A DNA stretch of 10,082 nucleotides from Vulcanimicrobiota bacterium (lineage in GTDB: Bacteria > Vulcanimicrobiota > Vulcanimicrobiia > Vulcanimicrobiales > Vulcanimicrobiaceae). Of this stretch, positions 5,748 to 10,082 are shown in pieces; within the stretch, counting starts at the first letter, position 1; each line of letters opens with the position of its first letter. The stretch is taken from contig JAFAMS010000427.1 of NCBI GenBank assembly GCA_019233165.1, positions 1 to 10,082 on the forward strand, in the 5' to 3' direction. A program made the position numbers and the translations under genes. The notes beneath the pieces were generated by a model, which saw nothing but the letters and a program-made list of their open reading frames with translations, ran no database searches and had not been told where the DNA came from.

Positions 5748-7024
5748 GGTTCGACGAGCTTGCGAACGTTTGGGAGCGGCTCGGAAAGCGAGGGCGGCTC
5801 GCGCTTGTAGCCGGCGCGGTCGCCCTTCTCACCGTTTCCGTCCTAATCTCTTCGGCGCTCCACGACAACCGCGTCGCCCTTTTCGCGAGCCCGCTTCAGG
5901 GAGACCAACTCGCCGAGGTCGATGCGCAGCTTTCGATGTGGAGCGTTCCGTTCGTGACCGTTGCCGACAACGTGCGGGTCGACCCCGGCCGGCGCGCCGA
6001 GCTGCTCGCGCGTCTCACGCTCGCCGGAGTCCCTCACGCGCACCTCGCCGGAACGAGCGAAGCGCTCGCGTCGCTCGGCGCGTTGACGCCGCAATCGATT
6101 TTGGACGCGCAGTCGCGCGCCGGACTCGAAGGCGATTTGAGCAAGGGCTTGCGCGGGATCGGTGAGATCGCGGATGCGCGCGTCATCATCGCGCCGGCGC
6201 ACGGCGGTCTCTTCGCCGACGAACCGCCGACGACGGCGAGCGCCAGCGTCCGGCTGACCGCGGTCGGCGGCGCGACGCTCTCGCCGGCGACGCTCGAGGC
6301 GGTTCGCGCGTTCGTCGCAGCGGGCGTCCCCGGATTGCGCGCCGAGCGCGTTACCGTCGTCGACGAGCGCGGTACCGTCGAGAGCGGCGGGGAGCGCGCG
6401 CTCGCCAACCGCCAAGGCGCGCTGCAAAGCGCGCTCGATGCGGCGTTCGGCCCCGGCGCGACGATCGTTCGCGTCCACCTCGACGGCGAGCGAACGACCG
6501 CAGCGGTGATCGTCGATGCCCGCCGCGCGCTCGATCTCGCCAAGATCAAAGAGGTTGCGGCCGCAACCGCCGGGATCGAGCCGCGGCGCGGCGACACGCT
6601 GAGCGTCGAGGAGGTCTCGTTCGATCGTCCGGAGAGCGCGGCTCCGTCCCCGCTCGGAAGAATGCTCGGAATCGCGGTCGAGGCGCTCCCCGTCGTGGCG
6701 ACCGCGGTCGTTGCGATCGTCGCGCTTCGCGCCGGCGCAGAACCGCTCGGCACCCTCGTGCGCGAGATCGTACGGCGCGTGCGCTTTGAGGGGCGCGCCG
6801 CGGAGGCCGTCGCCGGAAGCTTGTCGCCGGATGCAATTTTTGCGATCTTGCGTAACGAACCGCCGCATGCGGCCGCGGCGATAGTGGCAAAGCTCGAGGC
6901 GCCGCTCGCAGCTGCCGTGCTCGAAATGTACGAGCCGGAGCGGCGTCGTGCGATCGTCGCTCGGCTCGCGCGCCGCGTCTCGCCGCTCGTCCCCGACGCA
7001 CAAGCGCTGCTGCGCGATGCCTGA
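5744..7024 (+). CDS. fliF: compact FliF ring protein fused to a FliG middle-domain-like segment
   Basis: The protein has 426 residues (canonical FliF about 550). TM1 is at about 17-38. The first ring-building motif is at about 45-98 (LFASPLQGDQLAEVDAQLSM, then VPFVTVADNVRVD). The second is at about 127-212, with GLEGDLSKGLRGIGEIADAR, then the SASVRLTAVGGATLSPATLE region and RVTVVDERGTV. The third is at about 222-294, where VRVHLDGERTT joins directly to AAVIVDARRALDLAKIKEVA, so the usual beta-collar insertion is gone. TM2 is at about 308-329. After it, residues 356-425 (SLSPDAIFAILRNEPPHAAA, then AAAVLEMYEPERRRAIVARL and SPLVPDAQALL) match the FliG middle domain. The FliM-binding EHPQ motif reads EPPH. 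No separate fliG lies between this gene and fliH. It is predicted to form the inner-membrane ring and hold the cytoplasmic ring. Confidence 0.88.
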   Translation: MRFDELANVWERLGKRGRLALVAGAVALLTVSVLISSALHDNRVALFASPLQGDQLAEVDAQLSMWSVPFVTVADNVRVDPGRRAELLARLTLAGVPHAHLAGTSEALASLGALTPQSILDAQSRAGLEGDLSKGLRGIGEIADARVIIAPAHGGLFADEPPTTASASVRLTAVGGATLSPATLEAVRAFVAAGVPGLRAERVTVVDERGTVESGGERALANRQGALQSALDAAFGPGATIVRVHLDGERTTAAVIVDARRALDLAKIKEVAAATAGIEPRRGDTLSVEEVSFDRPESAAPSPLGRMLGIAVEALPVVATAVVAIVALRAGAEPLGTLVREIVRRVRFEGRAAEAVAGSLSPDAIFAILRNEPPHAAAAIVAKLEAPLAAAVLEMYEPERRRAIVARLARRVSPLVPDAQALLRDA

Positions 7025-7391
7025 GTTTACGAGCCTCGCCACGTTGCTGCGGCCGTCGCCGCCGATCTCGCCGCTGATCGCAGAGCCGAAGCCGCCGCCG
7101 CTGCGCCAGCGAAGCGATCGACTCGACGCCGCGCGAGCGGAAGAACGCTTCGAAGAGCGGTTGCAAATTCTGTTGCGCGAGATTGCGTGCGAGGTGCTCG
7201 GCCGCGAGCTCGTTCTTTCCCCGCCCGCGCTCGAAGAGATCGTCGAACGACTGCGCCGGCGCTATCCGCTGCAAGCCGCGGGCATCGTGCGCACTGCGCC
7301 GAACGGCGATTGCAGCATCGACTCCGACGACGGGCTCCTCGATGCATCGCTCGGACGAAGGCTCGCGGCGGCGCTCGACCGCTCGACGTGA
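7017..7391 (+). CDS. fliH: short FliH-like stator of the export ATPase
   Basis: FliH/SctL proteins hold the export ATPase at the cytoplasmic ring. The 124-residue product starts at ATG 7017, overlapping the fliF stop by eight bases (ATGCCTGA). Residues 1-33 are Pro-rich and flexible. Residues 36-57 form a short charged helix (RLDAARAEERFEERLQILLR). The C-terminal half has the FliH pattern: IACEVLGRELVLSPPALEEI, then a PNGDCSIDSDDGLLDASLGR stretch and RRLAAAL. Normal FliH has about 230 residues, with a long coiled coil of Ala/Gly-heptad type before this region; most of that stalk is missing here. The gene sits directly before fliI with a GTGA overlap, as expected. The identification rests on the C-terminal pattern and gene order. 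Confidence 0.78.
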   Translation: MPEFTSLATLLRPSPPISPLIAEPKPPPLRQRSDRLDAARAEERFEERLQILLREIACEVLGRELVLSPPALEEIVERLRRRYPLQAAGIVRTAPNGDCSIDSDDGLLDASLGRRLAAALDRST

Positions 7392-8602
7392 TCGCCGCTT
7401 GCGGAACGATCGTCGCCTGCCGTGCGCAAGCGCTCGAGGCACGCCTACCCGCGGGGAAGCTCGGCGCCCGCGTTCGCGTCGAAACCTGTCGCGGTGTCGT
7501 GTGGACGACGGTCGCGGCCCTCGAGGGTGCGCGCGCGACGTTGATCCCGCTCGACGATCACCGAAGCGCGGCGTGCGGCGATCGCGCGATCCTCGAAGAG
7601 GGCGCGGGCGGTGCCGTGGTCGGCACTGCGCTGCTGGGGCGCGCGATCGACGGTACGGGCTCTCCGCTCGACGGAGGCGAGCCGCCATCCGGTGTCGCGT
7701 TCGCGCAGGGACTCGACGCGCCCACACTCGGGGAGCGTCGCCTGCCGGCGGTTCCGCTTTGGACGGGACTGCGCGCGCTCGACGGGCTGCTGACGCTCGG
7801 TCGCGGCGGAAGAATCGGCGTTTTCGGGCCGCCCGGGACGGGGAAATCGTTGCTCCTCGAACGGATCGCGCGCGATGCCGACGCCGACGCGGTCGTGATC
7901 GCAGCGATCGGTGAACGCGGCTCGGAAGCGTATCGGCGCCTGCTCGCGCTCGACGCGCGCACGACGCTCGTCTGCGCCTCTTCCGATCGCACCGCCGGCG
8001 AGCGCATCGCCGCCGGAGAACTCGGTTTCGCGCACGCGGAGCGTTTGCGCGCGTACGGGCTCGACGTGCTCCTCGTCTTCGACAGTTTGGCGCGCTACGC
8101 GCAAGCGGGTCGAGAGATCGCGCTCGGGTGCGGTGAAGCGCCCGGCCGCGGCGGGTATCCGCCGAGCGTTCTCGCCCGGCTCGCAAAGCTCGTGGAGCGT
8201 GCCGGAGCGACGGAAAGCGGTTCGATCACGCTCGTTGCGAGCGTCCTAACGGAGGCGGACGACCCCGCCGACCCGCTCGCTGAAGCCGCGCGCTCGCTCC
8301 TCGACGGACACGTGCTGCTCTCGCGCGCGGCTGCCGACGCGGGGAGGTTTCCCGCCATCGATCCGGTCCGCAGCTTGAGCAGGACGATGCTGCAGGTCGT
8401 CGACGCCGGCCACGCCGCCGCAGCGACGCGGGTCCGCGCCGCCCTGGGGCGGCTGGAAGAGAGCCGCGACGCGCGGGCGGTCGGGATCACGGCCCCGGAC
8501 CCCGCCGAGCCCGCAATCGAAGCGTTCCTCCGGCAGGGCGAGGAGATCAGCGCGGCCGAGGAGACCCTGCGGTCCTTGGAGGCACTTGCCGATACCGTAT
8601 GA
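7388..8602 (+). CDS. fliI: flagellar/type III export ATPase FliI
   Basis: FliI is the F1-beta-like hexameric ATPase that unloads chaperone-substrate complexes and aids export. The 404-residue product starts at GTG 7388, overlapping the fliH stop as GTGA. An upstream GTG-initiated frame would run through fliH and is rejected. The Walker A loop is at 147-154 (GPPGTGKS). The catalytic Glu176 lies in GERGSE, and Asp232 is the Walker B residue in LLVFDSLARYAQAGREIAL. EAPGRGGYPPSVLARLAKLV, GSITLVASVLTEADDPADP and LLDGHVLLSR follow as in FliI/SctN. Arg332 in SLSRTM is the likely arginine finger. Compared with the usual 440-460 residues it lacks the N-terminal helix that normally binds FliH. The Walker loop is AAA-like (GPP) instead of the usual GGSGVGKS. 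It appears catalytically intact. Confidence 0.95.
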   Translation: MIAACGTIVACRAQALEARLPAGKLGARVRVETCRGVVWTTVAALEGARATLIPLDDHRSAACGDRAILEEGAGGAVVGTALLGRAIDGTGSPLDGGEPPSGVAFAQGLDAPTLGERRLPAVPLWTGLRALDGLLTLGRGGRIGVFGPPGTGKSLLLERIARDADADAVVIAAIGERGSEAYRRLLALDARTTLVCASSDRTAGERIAAGELGFAHAERLRAYGLDVLLVFDSLARYAQAGREIALGCGEAPGRGGYPPSVLARLAKLVERAGATESGSITLVASVLTEADDPADPLAEAARSLLDGHVLLSRAAADAGRFPAIDPVRSLSRTMLQVVDAGHAAAATRVRAALGRLEESRDARAVGITAPDPAEPAIEAFLRQGEEISAAEETLRSLEALADTV

Positions 8603-9192
8603 GCATGGATTTCGAGTCCGATATTTTGCGCGTCCAGAGCCGGATCGCCGAGATCTTCGGCGTCCCGGCCGAAGCCGACCCGGCAGGTTCCGCGGGGAAC
8701 CTCGGCCCAGGCCACGGCCGTTTTTCCGCAATGGTCAATCAGGCGCTCGCGGGGAACGCCGCAACGGGAGGCCAGGAGACGGCACAAGCCGCGCTCCCGC
8801 CCGAACACATCGAGCAGCTCGTGCAATCGAACGCCTCGGCATGGCAAGTCGATCCCGCGCTGGTCCGTGCGATCATGGCGAATGAGTCGGCGTTCGATCC
8901 GAACGCGACTTCGAAAGTCGGCGCGCAAGGGCTCATGCAACTGATGCCGGAGACCGCAGCCTCGCTTGGCGTGACGAACAGTTACGACCCGGAGCAGAAC
9001 GTGTGGGGCGGGACGCGGTACCTGCGCTCGTTGCTCGACCGCTTCGGCGGTGACCTCACCAAGGCGGTCGCGGCGTACAATGCAGGTCCCGGGGCCGTCG
9101 AGAAGTACGGTGGCGTACCGCCGTACTCGGAGACCCAAGCTTACGTCAAAAACGTCTTGGACTCGTACCAGCAATACAAAGGACAGCCCTAG
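8599..9192 (+). CDS. lytic transglycosylase (SLT domain) of the export operon
   Basis: The 197-residue protein starts at ATG 8599, overlapping the fliI stop as ATGA; a second ATG follows at 8605. Residues about 78-190 form an SLT-type lytic transglycosylase domain. Catalytic Glu96 is in IMANESAFDPNA, followed by GAQGLMQLMPETAASLGV, DPEQNVWGGTRYLRSLLDRF and AVAAYNAGPGAVEKYGGVPP. The enzyme cleaves peptidoglycan between MurNAc and GlcNAc, in this context to open the wall for a rod or needle. The first 75 residues are polar, Gly/Ala/Gln-rich and probably disordered. No Sec signal peptide or membrane segment is seen. Export through the type III apparatus encoded next door, as for FlgJ, is a reasonable inference. 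Its position at the end of the overlapping operon supports a role in assembly. Confidence 0.92.
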   Translation: MSMDFESDILRVQSRIAEIFGVPAEADPAGSAGNLGPGHGRFSAMVNQALAGNAATGGQETAQAALPPEHIEQLVQSNASAWQVDPALVRAIMANESAFDPNATSKVGAQGLMQLMPETAASLGVTNSYDPEQNVWGGTRYLRSLLDRFGGDLTKAVAAYNAGPGAVEKYGGVPPYSETQAYVKNVLDSYQQYKGQP

Positions 9193-10082
9193 ACCGCTAG
9201 CGGCGCTCGCCGCCGGCGCATCGTTTCTTCTGCTTATCGCCGCCGGTCCGCGGCCGGCGCCGCTTCCGTCGGCTGCCGAACTGCTGCAGCGCTACGCGGC
9301 GGCGACCGATTTCCCCGGTGCCGTTCCGATCGAGCGACTCGAGATCTCCGGGCGCGTCAGCGGCTCGGGACTGCAAGGCCGCTTTCATCTCTGGCGCGAC
9401 GGCGCGCACGAGCGGCACGACAGCTCGCTGGGTCCGCGTACCGAGCGCGTCCTCTTCAGCGGCGGGCGCACGACGATCGATGACGGGAACGGCGACGTTC
9501 GCGAGCTGCGAGGGATCGGAGCGCGTCGCGACCGCACGCAGCGTTTCATCGATTCCGGCGAATTCGTCGCGCACCCCGAGAACGTAAAGGTAACCGAAAA
9601 GACCGTCCTGCGCGGCCGCGATGCCTTCGTCCTCGAGGTGACGGCGCCGCAAGGCGAGCCTGAGACGCTCGTCCTCGACGTGGCGAGCGCGCGTCCGCTG
9701 CGCGAGGAATATATCGAAGGCGACGGCCCGCTGACCGTCGACTTCGATTCGTATCGCGAGATCCAGGGGCATCTCTTCCCGTGGCAAACGACGATCTCCG
9801 ACGGAGAGCACGCGTTCGACTTCGTCGAGACGACCGAACGGGTCTCGATCGACGGTCCGCTGCCCGACGACGTCTTCGCGCCCTTCGTCCCACGTTATTT
9901 CGAGCTCGATGCGCCGGTCTCGATTCCGATCGTGGAGCAAGGCGCGCATCTCGTTTGCGATGCGACGGTGGGAACCAAGACGTACCGGTTTCTGATCGAT
10001 TCCGGCGCTTCGGGGATCGTCCTCGATTCGCGGATCGTCCGCGAGCAACGGATGCGCGAAGAGGGTTCGCTCGAAGTCCGCG
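9110..10082 (+). CDS. exported LolA-like / retropepsin-type aspartic protease (3' end outside window)
   Basis: The frame is open from GTG 9110 to the end of the window. GTG 9110 is the only standard start before the signal-like segment; it overlaps the transglycosylase gene by 83 bases, so the start is uncertain and a rare start nearer 9190 is possible. A basic Arg-Pro stretch is followed by LAALAAGASFLLLIAAG (about 9197-9247), a Sec-type signal or anchor. Bases about 9275-9890 encode a beta-rich domain (LEISGRVSGSG, TVLRGRDAFVLEV, ARPLREEYIEGDGPLTVDFD, then FPWQTTISDG) resembling LolA/outer-membrane lipoprotein-sorting folds. A retropepsin-like domain then starts, with FLIDSGASGIVLDS; the catalytic Asp is at 9998-10000. 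Such single-domain proteases act as dimers, and a PDZ domain may follow downstream. Whether it belongs to the export operon is unknown. Confidence 0.75.
   Translation, partial: MAYRRTRRPKLTSKTSWTRTSNTKDSPRPLAALAAGASFLLLIAAGPRPAPLPSAAELLQRYAAATDFPGAVPIERLEISGRVSGSGLQGRFHLWRDGAHERHDSSLGPRTERVLFSGGRTTIDDGNGDVRELRGIGARRDRTQRFIDSGEFVAHPENVKVTEKTVLRGRDAFVLEVTAPQGEPETLVLDVASARPLREEYIEGDGPLTVDFDSYREIQGHLFPWQTTISDGEHAFDFVETTERVSIDGPLPDDVFAPFVPRYFELDAPVSIPIVEQGAHLVCDATVGTKTYRFLIDSGASGIVLDSRIVREQRMREEGSLEVR

Noticed and set aside
5843..7042. Long minus-strand open frame (399 codons) antisense to fliF
   Set aside because: Arg/Asp-rich composition typical of the reverse frame of GC-rich genes, no family resemblance, and the opposite strand carries a clear FliF.
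9197..10048. Minus-strand open frame of 283 codons
   Set aside because: The plus strand here encodes a signal-like segment, a LolA-like domain and a DSGAS protease motif; the reverse frame is Arg-rich shadow with no motif.
1..10082. tRNA, rRNA, CRISPR arrays, insertion sequences or integrase genes
   Set aside because: No cloverleaf, spaced direct-repeat array, transposase motif or terminal inverted repeat was seen.

Overview
This is a GC-rich, gene-dense bacterial chromosomal segment with almost no non-coding DNA, many 4-base start/stop overlaps (ATGA, GTGA) and frequent GTG starts. The housekeeping genes truA, rplM and rpsI show it is chromosomal. The mix of a DUF5069 protein, NNY-type methyltransferase-like proteins and a highly divergent flagellar-type export cluster suggests an uncultured, deep-branching lineage. 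Candidatus Eremiobacterota (WPS-2) is my best guess, but it rests on general character only and is held with low confidence.

Left part (1-3530), all on the + strand. It begins with the C-terminal end of a methyltransferase-like protein, followed by a complete paralogue, a short amidase-signature hydrolase, a DUF5069 protein and tRNA pseudouridine synthase TruA. The two methyltransferase-like genes are a tandem duplication, about half identical where both are visible.

Middle (3531-5005). A near-consensus sigma70-type promoter (TTGACG, 17 bases, TATACT) drives rplM. Its 5' leader is short and holds a terminator-like hairpin with a T run. Between rplM and rpsI lie 125 bases containing a 38-codon open frame with a good ribosome binding site and a strong GC-rich palindrome. 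rpsI converges on a small secreted DUF4352-like protein gene, and the two share a CTAG at their stop codons.

Right part (5042-9192), + strand. Seven genes linked only by 4- to 8-base overlaps form a flagellar-type (type III) export operon in the order flgB-like, flgC-like, fliE, fliF, fliH, fliI, lytic transglycosylase. Several parts are strongly reduced. The FlgB-like and FlgC-like proteins (68 and 78 residues) keep only the terminal helical regions. FliF lacks the beta-collar insertion and carries a FliG middle-domain-like segment at its C-terminus in place of a separate fliG gene, with no torque-generating FliG C-domain in the window. FliH is about half the usual length. FliI keeps all its catalytic motifs. 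This looks like a minimised flagellum or a non-flagellar type III system evolved from one, and it is the most interesting content here. The window ends inside a gene for an exported protein with a LolA-like domain and a retropepsin-type aspartic protease domain (DSGAS).
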